From positions 1-13,012 of the forward strand of contig CAMLNB010000094.1 of the NCBI GenBank assembly GCA_946481205.1: 13,012 nucleotides of DNA. The letters are read 5' to 3'. The position numbers were made by a program, and so were the translations under genes. This document shows positions 1 through 7,309 of this stretch, piece by piece. The notes under the pieces were generated by a model that worked only from the letters and a program-made list of their open reading frames with translations, was not told where the DNA came from and did not search any database. Each line of letters starts with the position of its first letter. The stretch's first letter is position 1. The DNA comes from an uncultured Kangiella sp. Its GTDB lineage: Bacteria > Pseudomonadota > Gammaproteobacteria > Enterobacterales > DSM-103792.

Positions 1-427
1 CATACAACCGCTTGGCCCGGTCATGGAAGGCATCCATCAAGGACAGCACCAGCTTCTGGAAAGCACCGCCAAACGCCAGCCCGCCGATCAGCGAGGCGAA
101 TTCAAAATCGACGGTCAGGGTGATGCGGCAGCCATGGGTGCCGAGCGGCACAAACTGCCAGGCGCCATGCAGCTGCTTGAACGGGCCGTCGGCCAATCGC
201 ATTTCAATATGGTGATGCGAACGCCATTGATTGACCGTGGTGAAGGATTGCTTGAATGCCGCCTTGGCCAGCGTCAATTTGGCGCGCATGCCGTGGGTGC
301 CACGATCGAGCACTTCGGCGGCGGCGCAGCCGGGCAGAAACTCCGGGTAACGCTCGACATCATTGACCAGCGCGAACATCTGTTCGGCGCTGTACGGCAC
401 AATCGCTTCCCGGTGGACACGCGGCAT
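1..427 (-). CDS. ratA: RatA family START-domain protein (Coq10/SRPBCC), 3' end outside window
   Basis: The frame opens with MPRVHREAIVPYSAEQMF and runs 142 codons to the left edge without a stop, ending in DAFHDRAKRLY. The motifs VPYSAEQMFALVNDVERYPEFLPGC, FTTVNQW and DGPFKQLHGAWQF are hallmarks of the RatA/YfjG branch of the START/SRPBCC superfamily, proteins of roughly 145 residues, so only a few residues should be missing. The family folds as a hydrophobic-pocket helix-grip domain. E. coli RatA was reported to bind 50S subunits and hinder 70S assembly, and the mitochondrial homologue Coq10 binds ubiquinone; the physiological role in bacteria is unsettled. The gene is divergent from smpB, the usual gammaproteobacterial arrangement, which supports the call. 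I see no clear Shine-Dalgarno before the ATG. Confidence 0.93.
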   Translation of the reverse strand, partial: MPRVHREAIVPYSAEQMFALVNDVERYPEFLPGCAAAEVLDRGTHGMRAKLTLAKAAFKQSFTTVNQWRSHHHIEMRLADGPFKQLHGAWQFVPLGTHGCRITLTVDFEFASLIGGLAFGGAFQKLVLSLMDAFHDRAKRLY

Positions 428-475
428 AACGGATGAGAAAAAGGCTCGGAACGGGCCGCAAATGCTAGCACAGCC

Positions 476-504
476 CTGCCCTTCCCGGCCCGCGTGGCTA
501 TAAT
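476..504 (+). promoter_or_regulatory. Likely sigma70 promoter of smpB
   Basis: A perfect TATAAT at 499-504 follows a weak -35 (CTGCCC, 476-481) at 17-bp spacing. Transcription would start near 511, leaving a leader of about 48 nt before the smpB ATG. The -10 is exact; the -35 matches only three of six consensus bases, so the assignment rests mainly on the -10 and its position. Confidence 0.55.
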
Positions 505-515
505 GGCGACCCTTT

Positions 516-534
516 GAGCGGCGCCCCGCCGCTC
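516..534 (+). promoter_or_regulatory. GC-rich hairpin in the smpB leader
   Basis: GAGCGGCG (516-523) pairs perfectly with CGCCGCTC (527-534) around a CCC loop. It would lie within the first few nucleotides of an mRNA started from the TATAAT promoter. There is no T-tract after it, so it is not a simple terminator. A 5'-end stabilising or translation-tuning role is inference. Confidence 0.4.
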
Positions 535-559
535 CGGCACTCCCCGGTACGACCGCCTC

Positions 560-1042
560 ATGGCAAAAGAGAAAGACAACAAACCCGGCGATGCCACCAT
601 TGCCAGCAACCGCCGCGCCAATTTCGACTACTTCATCGAACAGCGCAGCGAAGCCGGCATCGTGCTGCAAGGCTGGGAAGTCAAATCGCTGCGCGCCGGC
701 AAGGCCAACCTGACCGACAGCTACGTCATGTTCAAGAACGGTGAAGCGTTCCTGATCGGCGCCCAGATCATGCCGCTGCTGTCGGCCTCGACCCATGTCG
801 TGCCGGACCCGACGGCGACCCGCAAGCTGTTGCTGAAAAAATCCGAGATCGTCAAATTCGAACAGGCGGTGGCCGCCAAAGGCTATACCGTTGTGGCGCT
901 GTCGCTGTACTGGAAAAGCAACCGGGTCAAAGTGTCGCTGGGGCTGGCCAAAGGCAAGCAGGCGCACGACAAGCGCGACACCACCAAAGAGCGCGAGTGG
1001 CAGCGCGAAAAAGAACGGACCATGAAGAAACACGTGCGCTGA
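560..1042 (+). CDS. smpB: SsrA-binding protein SmpB
   Basis: SmpB is the protein partner of tmRNA in trans-translation. It binds the tRNA-like domain of ssrA RNA and its C-terminal tail occupies the empty mRNA channel of a stalled ribosome, so that tmRNA can enter, tag the nascent peptide and release the ribosome. The 160-residue product has the standard length. Family blocks are visible: [14 protein letters not shown] near residue 14, [21 protein letters not shown] around 36-56, [10 protein letters not shown], and the basic tail [18 protein letters not shown] ending MKKHVR. The chosen ATG gives the expected MAKEKD-type N-terminus, although no Shine-Dalgarno sequence is visible before it. Its RNA partner, ssrA, lies about 11 kb downstream on the same strand, so both components are in this window although not adjacent. 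Confidence 0.98.
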   Translation: MAKEKDNKPGDATIASNRRANFDYFIEQRSEAGIVLQGWEVKSLRAGKANLTDSYVMFKNGEAFLIGAQIMPLLSASTHVVPDPTATRKLLLKKSEIVKFEQAVAAKGYTVVALSLYWKSNRVKVSLGLAKGKQAHDKRDTTKEREWQREKERTMKKHVR

Positions 1043-1108
1043 GTCGCATTACGCGCGGTTGCCACCGACGGTCAACTGCCACGCTTACAGCCACTATTAC
1101 ACAATCCC

Positions 1109-1138
1109 TCGACAACCGGCCAAACGCTGCGCTATACC
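1109..1138 (+). promoter_or_regulatory. Candidate sigma70 promoter for the helical-repeat protein/carboxypeptidase unit
   Basis: TCGACA (1109-1114, five of six consensus -35 bases) is followed after 18 bp by TATACC (1133-1138, four of six -10 bases). The start point would be near 1145, about 26 nt before the ATG at 1171. There is no obvious terminator after smpB, so read-through from smpB is also possible. Confidence 0.35.
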
Positions 1139-1170
1139 CGAACGGTCCTCGTCGTCAGGGATTAGCGACC

Positions 1171-2265
1171 ATGTTCCGATTCGCGTTTGCCGGCCTGTTG
1201 CTCGGGACCGGCGTCTTCAGTGCGACCGCCTTCACGGCATCCGCTGTCGCCGCACAAGCCGGCAACAGCACAGTCATCATCAGCGCCGCCGAGTTGCGGC
1301 AGCAACTGCAAGAACCTGCCGCGCAACATTACCAACAGCTATTGCAGCAGCTGCGCCAACAACCAACGTATCAAAATGAACTCGCGGCCTTGCCGGATGA
1401 TGCCCGCGTTGCGCCCGCAGCGCGCGAATGGCTGCTGCACGAAGCCGTGCTTGCGCTACGGCTGCAGGTGCCAACCGAATTGGCGCGCACCTTTGTCCAC
1501 GCACTGCGCGAGCAGAAGCCGCAGTTCTATCTGGAGCATGATTTCGAAGGCCGCGTCCGCGCACTGCCGCTGGTCAATCTGGCCCACGCGGCGCAGGCCA
1601 CCGAGCACTGGTGGCATAGCCAGATGTTGGCGCAGCAATACCAGCGCGACTGGTCCAACGAAGCAGTGATGGCCACCGCCAAAAACTGGTCGCAATTATC
1701 GACCGAGCAGCAACTGGCATGGCGCTTTGCCGCGCAACAAATCGCCCGCACCCAGCCCAGTCAGCTACACGGTCTGGATGCCGTATTGCTGAGCCAATCG
1801 GCGCCGGCTTTGGCGGCCACCTTGGCCGAACAAATACCCGACTCGGTTTTTGCCGATGCACTGCTACAACACGGTACGAGCGAGTTCGCTGCGCCGCTGC
1901 TGGCACGCCTGAAAACACCGCTGACAACCGCTGCCAGCTTCCCGACTCAGCTTGCGCTTGCGCTGAACAATCCGGCGCTACGCTCGCAAGCGTGGTTCGT
2001 CGTCGCCGCTCGGTCGGATCACCGTGCCAAACAATTGCTGAGCACTGCCATCCAGCATGGCGATGCGTCGGCGATCGCCGCCGGTATAGCCGAGCAGGGC
2101 GAGGCGCTGCTGCCGCAGCTGAAAGCGCAACTCAATAGCGAACAGGAAAGCCAGCAACTGGCCGGCGTCTACGGCCTGCGGCTGTTGAATACGCCCGCCG
2201 CGAATCAGGTATTGAAGCAACATCAACCGCGCTCACTGCGGCTCAAGCAGGAGTTGCAGCAATGA
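1171..2265 (+). CDS. Secreted Ala/Gln-rich helical-repeat (HEAT-like) protein, function unknown
   Basis: The ATG at 1171 was chosen because it follows AGGGA with suitable spacing and begins a clear signal peptide: FRFAFAGLLLGTGVF, then AVAA with probable cleavage near residue 28. In-frame codons further upstream overlap smpB and would bury that signal. The 364-residue product has no cysteine and is rich in Ala, Leu and Gln. Most of it reads as amphipathic helices, and the last 100 or so residues (AKQLLSTAIQHGDASAIAAGIAEQG, then QESQQLAGVYGLRLL) have the rhythm of HEAT/Armadillo-type repeats. I see no catalytic motif. Its stop overlaps the start of the carboxypeptidase gene by 4 bp (ATGA), so the two are probably translated in a coupled way. 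A role as periplasmic partner, chaperone or inhibitor of that peptidase is a guess from context. Confidence 0.75.
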   Translation: MFRFAFAGLLLGTGVFSATAFTASAVAAQAGNSTVIISAAELRQQLQEPAAQHYQQLLQQLRQQPTYQNELAALPDDARVAPAAREWLLHEAVLALRLQVPTELARTFVHALREQKPQFYLEHDFEGRVRALPLVNLAHAAQATEHWWHSQMLAQQYQRDWSNEAVMATAKNWSQLSTEQQLAWRFAAQQIARTQPSQLHGLDAVLLSQSAPALAATLAEQIPDSVFADALLQHGTSEFAAPLLARLKTPLTTAASFPTQLALALNNPALRSQAWFVVAARSDHRAKQLLSTAIQHGDASAIAAGIAEQGEALLPQLKAQLNSEQESQQLAGVYGLRLLNTPAANQVLKQHQPRSLRLKQELQQ

Positions 2266-4424
2266 GCAGACACATGAGCACATTGCCGAAACGCACGACA
2301 CTGCTGTTGACGATAACGGCAGCACTGGCCAGTGCGTTGCCGAGCGCCAGCGCACTGGAAAAGCGTTACACCGAATTGCCGGAAGGCGGCAACACCGTTG
2401 CGCTCGGTTACCCGGTTCCGCTGCCGGTGGATTCGCTGACACCGGTCGCCGGCTTTCGCAGTTACAACAGCTTGCATGCGCGCCATCAACAGCTGGCCAG
2501 CAACAGCCTGAACGTGCATGCGGCGACCATTGGCAACACCTATCACGGCCGACCGATCTGGGCGTACCGGCTCAGTGATGTCGACCAACACGCTGCAGAA
2601 GGCTTCGTTGCCGAAGGTGGCATGCTGCAGAACGGCGGCATTCACGCCCGCGAATGGCAAAGCCCGGAAGTGGTCACCAGCATTTTCGAAACGCTGATCG
2701 GCAACGAAACCGATCAGGGTCTGCACCAGTATCTGTTGGAGCATGCCGAGATTGTTCTGATCCCGGTGTTCAATATTGACGGCTTTCTGCAAACCCAGCG
2801 CTTCCCGGATCGGTTCATGGCCACCACGTTCAGTGAGGATCCGGGTGACTGGCCGCGTGATGGCCGTATGCGGCGCAAGAATATGCGCGATGTTGACGAA
2901 CAACTGGCTACCGAAAGCGACAATCTGTTTGGCGTTGATTTGAACCGCAACAACAATCCGTGGTGGGCGAGCAGCAATCGGTCCTCTGGCAATGTTCGCT
3001 CATTGGTGTACCACGGCGCCGGCCCGGCATCGGAGCCGGAAACGCAGGCGCTGCAGAACGCCGTGAACTTGTTTGCCGAAACAACGCCCGCTGGCAATCA
3101 GCTGCGCTTCTACATCGACACCCACAGCTTCAGCAAACTGTATTACCTCGCGCGCAACGGCAACAGCCGCCGCGATGACATCGCGGTCACGCTCGGCCAG
3201 CAAATGGCGGCGGCCACCGGCAACAACTACATTGTCTCGCCGGATCCAGTCAACAGCGGCATCGGCACCACCGATGAGTACTTTGCTTACACGCACAACG
3301 TGCCGGCTTACACGCTGGAAATCGAACCGGCCAACAGCAGCATGGAATACGGCGGCCTCGGTGTCAGTCACGATGGTTTCATCCTGCCAGCCAGCCAAAT
3401 CGCCCGCGTCCGCACGGAGCTGACGCGCGCCAGCTTGCTCGGTTACTACAAACAAAGCGGCGCACCGGTGCTGCTGGCGGCAGAAGTGCGCGAAGTGCTG
3501 ACCGATAGTTTGCTGGCGGATCTGCAATGGACGGCGACGTCCAGCAGCGAGCGGCGCAAAACCCGTACCGACAGCACTGCTTGGCAACCGGGTCAGCGCT
3601 ATCAACTGACGCTGGATTTCAACAAGCCGATGCGCGTGCGCAACAACCTCGATGCCATCGTCAATTATCAAGGCCAAAACGTTGCGCTGGCGCCGAGCCT
3701 GCAACTTGTCGCCCAGCACCGCGATGGCAGCACGCTGTCCACGACGCTGAGCGCAGACAACAGCGGTTGGTGTCAGGTGCCTGCCTGTCGGCGTTATGAC
3801 AGCGATCGCTACCAGATCGAGTTTGATTGGCCCAGCAATTGGATCCCGAACGATTTGGTCAATGTTCGGCTGGCGGTGACGGTTACCGATTTCGCTGGCA
3901 ATGGCCTCGACAGTGATCCGGCCACCGTCGTGTACTGGCAACAAGGTTCCTGGCAGGGCTATGAAAGCAGTGCGAGCGTGACCGGCGATGTTGGCGGCAG
4001 CGACAGCAATTTTTATCTGCTGCGTACCGGTGAACCGCCGGTGTACAACGGCGGCATCAGTGTGCCGACGCTGCAGGTCGGCCAGGCGCTCAATTATCAG
4101 TTTCCGAGCACGGCGTTTACCGATCCGGATGGCGGCACACTGAGCTATGAATTGCGCTCGGATCCCACACCGTTACCGTCGTGGCTGCAGTTCGATGCTG
4201 CGAACCGGCGGCTGACCGGCACACCACCCAGCACAGGCACTGTCTCGGCACAGATTGTCGCGATCGATGCCGATGGCAATCGGGCCATCGCGCCGATCAC
4301 AATCAGCGTCAGCCAACCGAGCAACCAAGGCAGTAGCGGCGGTGGCGGTGGTGGCGTACTGAGCGGCTGGCTGTTGCTGCTGATGGCGCTGGCTGGCATC
4401 GGCGCACGCCGAGTAATTCGCTGA
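2262..4424 (+). CDS. Secreted M14 zinc carboxypeptidase with Ig-like domain and GlyGly-CTERM-type tail
   Basis: A 720-residue exported metallopeptidase. AGGAG at 2249-2253 lies 8 nt before the chosen ATG; a second ATG at 2274 is possible. The signal peptide covers residues 1-31 (cleavage near SASA/L). The M14 zinc site is complete: H128 and E131 in HARE and H288 in DTHSF. N228-R229 in DLNRN match the carboxylate-binding Asn-Arg pair, and E353 in YTLEIE fits the catalytic glutamate. The catalytic domain covers roughly residues 60-395. A beta-rich region follows, then a cadherin/dystroglycan-like putative Ig domain at about 594-687 (DPDGGTLSYEL, PSWLQFDAANRRLTGTP). The end has SSGGGGGG (691-698), a hydrophobic helix and basic ARRVIR, the layout of a GlyGly-CTERM signal. 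By analogy it would be cleaved by a rhombosortase and displayed or secreted through type II secretion. Substrate is unknown. Confidence 0.93.
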   Translation: MSRHMSTLPKRTTLLLTITAALASALPSASALEKRYTELPEGGNTVALGYPVPLPVDSLTPVAGFRSYNSLHARHQQLASNSLNVHAATIGNTYHGRPIWAYRLSDVDQHAAEGFVAEGGMLQNGGIHAREWQSPEVVTSIFETLIGNETDQGLHQYLLEHAEIVLIPVFNIDGFLQTQRFPDRFMATTFSEDPGDWPRDGRMRRKNMRDVDEQLATESDNLFGVDLNRNNNPWWASSNRSSGNVRSLVYHGAGPASEPETQALQNAVNLFAETTPAGNQLRFYIDTHSFSKLYYLARNGNSRRDDIAVTLGQQMAAATGNNYIVSPDPVNSGIGTTDEYFAYTHNVPAYTLEIEPANSSMEYGGLGVSHDGFILPASQIARVRTELTRASLLGYYKQSGAPVLLAAEVREVLTDSLLADLQWTATSSSERRKTRTDSTAWQPGQRYQLTLDFNKPMRVRNNLDAIVNYQGQNVALAPSLQLVAQHRDGSTLSTTLSADNSGWCQVPACRRYDSDRYQIEFDWPSNWIPNDLVNVRLAVTVTDFAGNGLDSDPATVVYWQQGSWQGYESSASVTGDVGGSDSNFYLLRTGEPPVYNGGISVPTLQVGQALNYQFPSTAFTDPDGGTLSYELRSDPTPLPSWLQFDAANRRLTGTPPSTGTVSAQIVAIDADGNRAIAPITISVSQPSNQGSSGGGGGGVLSGWLLLLMALAGIGARRVIR

Positions 4425-4437
4425 GCGCCGTCGCCAA

Positions 4438-4474
4438 CCAAACAAAAAGGGCGCGATGCGCCCTTTTTGTTTGG
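4438..4474. terminator. Bidirectional intrinsic terminator between convergent genes
   Basis: A perfect 17-bp inverted repeat (4438-4454 with 4458-4474) around a GAT loop. The core AGGGCGC/GCGCCCT is flanked by A and T tracts, so it provides a U-run on either strand. It lies between the carboxypeptidase stop and the end of the convergent TraT-like gene, and can serve both. Confidence 0.92.
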
Positions 4475-4490
4475 CAAAGCCACACCACCG

Positions 4491-5291
4491 TCAGAACATC
4501 CCTGCCAGCACCCGCGCCAACTTCTCCCGCACCACCGGTGCGGCCTCGTTCCAATCCAGATTCACCTGATTGGCAACACTGAGAATGCGGGTCTGGTAAC
4601 GTCGCTGCGGTACATCGCGTGACCAGAAGCTGACCGTCTCACCGGAGTCGCCTTGCAGCAGCGTGTGCTCGGCCGATTCATGCACCAAGCCTTCGCCGTC
4701 TTCAATGCGCTCACTGATCTGGATATCGGTCAGCACGGTGTAATAGACATCCTTGACCAGCGCATTGGCAGTCCACTCGGTCATCCCGATGATCAATGCC
4801 GCAGCCAATACTTTCTCGATGTCTTTCCGATCAACATTGCCGCCGTAAACGACATGGACGCCACCGTGAACATGGCCATTGCCACCGCGGACGATCACCG
4901 GCTCCGGCGTAATCGGCTCGACCTCTTCGATGTCGTCCATCGGCAAGCTGTGATCGAACTCGGCGAGCAACTCGCCCGGATGTTCCTTGGCCACCGACAA
5001 AACATTGGCCTGCAGCCAGAAATGAGCGGCGCTCGGATCGCTGACCACTTGATAGCCGCGCTTGCTGATTGCCGCGACAATATCCTGCTGCAAATCAAAC
5101 GACGGCTCGCTGGAGCTGTTGCGCACCTGGACAAACACCGTGCGCTGCTCCGGCTCGACCGGCGTCATCATGATGCTGGCGCTCATCCGGGTCTGGACAT
5201 CGAGTTCGCGCTTGTTGACGGCGGTGTGCATGGCCGTGCACGCGCTGAGCAGCGTCACGACCAGCAAGACACCTGTGCGAAACCACCACAT
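4491..5291 (-). CDS. TraT-family outer-membrane lipoprotein, diverged copy
   Basis: This 266-residue protein has a lipoprotein signal peptide with lipobox LLSAC, the lipidated Cys being residue 18. It then follows the TraT pattern: CTAMHTAVNKRELDVQTRMSAS, ERTVF-like QRTVFVQVRN, GYQVV, FWLQANVL, DVYYTVLTDIQISER, LLQGDSGETV, YQTRI..ANQVNL and the C-terminal repeat-like LARVLAGMF. TraT of F-like plasmids is an oligomeric outer-membrane lipoprotein giving surface exclusion and serum resistance; chromosomal homologues have no established role. Unlike its upstream neighbour, it lacks the glycine-rich hydrophobic stretch in the middle. Instead it has an acidic segment (about residues 111-129) and a Gly/His-rich segment (136-151), then a short hydrophobic stretch. 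It lies 25 bp after the neighbouring paralogue and is probably co-transcribed with it. Surface exclusion is not implied, because no tra genes are nearby. Confidence 0.85.
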   Translation of the reverse strand: MWWFRTGVLLVVTLLSACTAMHTAVNKRELDVQTRMSASIMMTPVEPEQRTVFVQVRNSSSEPSFDLQQDIVAAISKRGYQVVSDPSAAHFWLQANVLSVAKEHPGELLAEFDHSLPMDDIEEVEPITPEPVIVRGGNGHVHGGVHVVYGGNVDRKDIEKVLAAALIIGMTEWTANALVKDVYYTVLTDIQISERIEDGEGLVHESAEHTLLQGDSGETVSFWSRDVPQRRYQTRILSVANQVNLDWNEAAPVVREKLARVLAGMF

Positions 5292-5316
5292 GATCAGCGT
5301 CCCTGTCCGCAGTCAA

Positions 5317-6054
5317 TCAGAACATGCCGGCGATAGCGCGTGCCAAGCCGCTGCGCAAACTCGGCGCCGCTTCTTCCCACTCCAGATTGACCTGGTTGGC
5401 GTAGCTCATCACGCGGGTTTGGTATTTGCGCTGATCCGACTCACGCTGATAAGTCGACACCGTGTCACCGCTGGTGCCCTGACGCAGCTTGTGCTCACTG
5501 TCTTCGGTGACAACACCGCCGGGCAACCGCTCCATGACCTGAATGTCGGTAATCACGCTGTAGTAAATGTCTTTGACCATGGCATCGACCACGGTACCGG
5601 CGACGGCTCCGACCACGATCGCACCGGCGGCATTGGCACCGCTGCTGCCACCACTGGCGCGATGCAGCGCGTAACCGGTCACGGCGCCACCGGCAACGCC
5701 GGGGCCGGCGGCGAGCGCGCGATCGGCGTCGCGGGCATTGGTTTTACCGACTTGCAACACATTGGCCTGCAGCCAGTAATTGGCCCGCTTCGGGCTGTCG
5801 ATAACCTGATAACCACGCGCACTCAGAAACGCGATGACATCCGGTTTCAGATCGAATTCCGGCTTGTCGGAGGTATTGCGAATATCAACATAAACGGTGC
5901 GCTGTTCTGGCTCGACCGGATCGAGAAAAATCGACGCACTCATCTTGGTCTGCACGTCCAGATCTTTCTTGGCAACCGCTGTGTGCAGGGCACCGCAACC
6001 GGCCAGCAGACTGACCGCTGCCAACACACCAACCATCATTCCGAGCCGTTTCAT
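5317..6054 (-). CDS. TraT-family outer-membrane lipoprotein
   Basis: A 245-residue lipoprotein, close to the length of plasmid TraT. The lipobox is LLAGC with Cys20, and a strong AAGGAGG Shine-Dalgarno lies 4 nt before the ATG. The whole TraT pattern is present: CGALHTAVAKKDLDVQTKMS, EPEQRTVYVDIRNTSDK, ARGYQVI, YWLQANVLQV, DAMVKDIYYSVITDIQVMER, LRQGTSGDTVS, YQTRVMSYANQVNLEWEEA and a C-terminal LARAIAGMF. Residues 117-155 form the glycine-rich, glycine-zipper-like hydrophobic segment typical of the family (GVAGGAVTGYAL, AGAIVVGAVAGTVV), probably membrane-embedded. It is the first gene of a two-gene unit with a diverged paralogue downstream, most simply explained by tandem duplication. Family membership is clear; the function of a chromosomal copy (envelope barrier, surface exclusion or other) cannot be read from the sequence. 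Confidence 0.92.
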   Translation of the reverse strand: MKRLGMMVGVLAAVSLLAGCGALHTAVAKKDLDVQTKMSASIFLDPVEPEQRTVYVDIRNTSDKPEFDLKPDVIAFLSARGYQVIDSPKRANYWLQANVLQVGKTNARDADRALAAGPGVAGGAVTGYALHRASGGSSGANAAGAIVVGAVAGTVVDAMVKDIYYSVITDIQVMERLPGGVVTEDSEHKLRQGTSGDTVSTYQRESDQRKYQTRVMSYANQVNLEWEEAAPSLRSGLARAIAGMF

Positions 6055-6066
6055 ACTGCCTCCTTA

Positions 6067-6402
6067 AACCGCTAACACCGAGCTCGATGCTTACCCTTGA
6101 CACTTGCCACGGCAGCCGAGCTTTACCATTGGAGTCAATTGCCCCACCTGTCCGCCATGCTGCCTTGGCGCATCTGAATTCTCCCTGAACCATTGGCGAA
6201 GGTCGGCAGGGTATCGTCTTGGTTATAGCGGCATCCTCGCTGCAGCGGTGTCGAATTGTACGTTTGCACAGCTTTTGTAACACATGTGGCGCCTGCGCCC
6301 GCTTGCCGCCCCCTAAGATGCCGAGCAACCCGCGTCGGCCAGATCGACGCCCTGCTCCCCTGAACCTTTTGCCCTTCAGGCATACCGCCAAAAGGACTTG
6401 CC
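6067..6402. promoter_or_regulatory. Divergent intergenic region between TraT-like genes and ABC transporter genes
   Basis: No gene is supported in these 336 bases; open frames here lack ribosome sites and recognisable products. It should hold promoters for both directions. Candidates are weak. On the minus strand a TACAAT -10 lies at 6260-6255 with no good -35. On the plus strand an exact TTGACA lies at 6097-6102 but only TTTACC (6122-6127) stands near the -10 position. An 8-bp palindrome CACATGTG lies at 6281-6288; nothing shows that it is an operator. Confidence 0.4.
6365..6396 (+). promoter_or_regulatory. Hairpin that could mask the ribosome site of the ABC ATPase gene
   Basis: CCTTTTG (6365-6371) is fully complementary to CAAAAGG (6389-6395). 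The second arm contains the Shine-Dalgarno AAAAGGA (6390-6396), 6 nt before the ATG at 6403. Folding would hide the ribosome site. The pairing is seen in the sequence; a regulatory role is inference, and the stem is only 7 bp with a 17-nt loop. Confidence 0.3.
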
Positions 6403-7296
6403 ATGCTGACCATCCGCGATCTGTCCAAAACCTATAGCAACGGCGTGCAGGCGCTCAAAAGCGTTTCGCTCGATATCCCGACCGGCATGTTCGGCCTGCT
6501 GGGCCCCAATGGCGCCGGCAAATCCAGCCTGATGCGCACCATTGCCACGCTGCAGGATGCCGACAGCGGCAGCATTCACTTGGGCGAGCTGGATGTGCTG
6601 GCCAACAAGGATGCGACACGCCGGCTGCTCGGCTATCTGCCACAGGACTTCGGTGTTTACCCGAAAGTCAGCCCGGAAGATCTGCTGCATCATTTCGCCA
6701 TCATGAAAGGCCTGACCCGCAGCGGCGAACGCAAAGACACTGTCGAAGCGCTGCTAAAGCAAGTCAATCTCTGGGACGTGCGCAAGCGCAAGCTCGGTGG
6801 TTTTTCCGGCGGCATGCGCCAGCGCTTTGGCATCGCCCAGGCCTTGCTCGGTAATCCGAAGCTGGTCATCGTCGATGAACCGACTGCCGGGCTCGATCCG
6901 GAAGAGCGCAACCGGTTTTTGAATCTGCTGGCTGAGATTGGCGAGAACGTGGTGGTGATTCTGTCGACCCATATCGTCGAGGATGTCACCGATCTGTGCC
7001 CGCGCATGGCCATCATCAGCAAAGGCGAAGTGCTGCTGACCGGCGAGCCGAAAGTTGCCATCGACAGCATGCGAGACCGGATCTGGCGCAAGCAAATCAG
7101 CAAGGCTGAACTGGCCGACTATCAAGCCCGGTTCAATGTCCTGTCGACCCGTTTGGTCGGTGGCCAACCGGTCATTCACGTTTACCACGAGCAGCAACCC
7201 GATAGCGGGTTCACCGCGGTCGATCCGGATCTGGAAGATGTGTACTTCCGCCAGCTGCGTCGGCACAGCAGCCTGACTGCCGCGCACGCGGCCTGA
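6403..7296 (+). CDS. ABC transporter ATP-binding protein (ABC-2/drug-resistance-like class)
   Basis: A 297-residue nucleotide-binding subunit. All motifs are in place: Walker A GPNGAGKSS (residues 34-42), Q-loop Q81 in PQDFG, signature FSGGMRQR (134-141), Walker B LVIVDEP with E159 as catalytic base, D-loop GLD and switch H190 in STH. Residues after about 220 form a short C-terminal extension ending LEDVYFRQLRRH, typical of the CcmA/NatA-like ATPases that serve ABC-2 permeases. The ATG follows AAAAGGA by 6 nt. The next gene begins 13 bp after this stop and encodes the fused permease, so the two very likely form one membrane complex with cytoplasmic ATPase subunits. The ATP hydrolysis step is well supported by motif; the transported substrate is not known. 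Confidence 0.95.
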   Translation: MLTIRDLSKTYSNGVQALKSVSLDIPTGMFGLLGPNGAGKSSLMRTIATLQDADSGSIHLGELDVLANKDATRRLLGYLPQDFGVYPKVSPEDLLHHFAIMKGLTRSGERKDTVEALLKQVNLWDVRKRKLGGFSGGMRQRFGIAQALLGNPKLVIVDEPTAGLDPEERNRFLNLLAEIGENVVVILSTHIVEDVTDLCPRMAIISKGEVLLTGEPKVAIDSMRDRIWRKQISKAELADYQARFNVLSTRLVGGQPVIHVYHEQQPDSGFTAVDPDLEDVYFRQLRRHSSLTAAHAA

Positions 7297-7309
7297 CGGA
7301 GTGCTGAGC

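Noticed and set aside
997..1170. N-terminal extension of the helical-repeat protein
   Set aside because: The extension overlaps smpB and would bury the signal peptide; ATG 1171 has a ribosome site.
3000..3944. Long minus-strand open frame of about 310 codons
   Set aside because: It is antisense to the carboxypeptidase coding region containing H288 and E353; no ribosome site or recognisable product.
5062..6075. Long plus-strand open frame of about 330 codons
   Set aside because: It is antisense to both TraT-like genes and arises from their codon bias.
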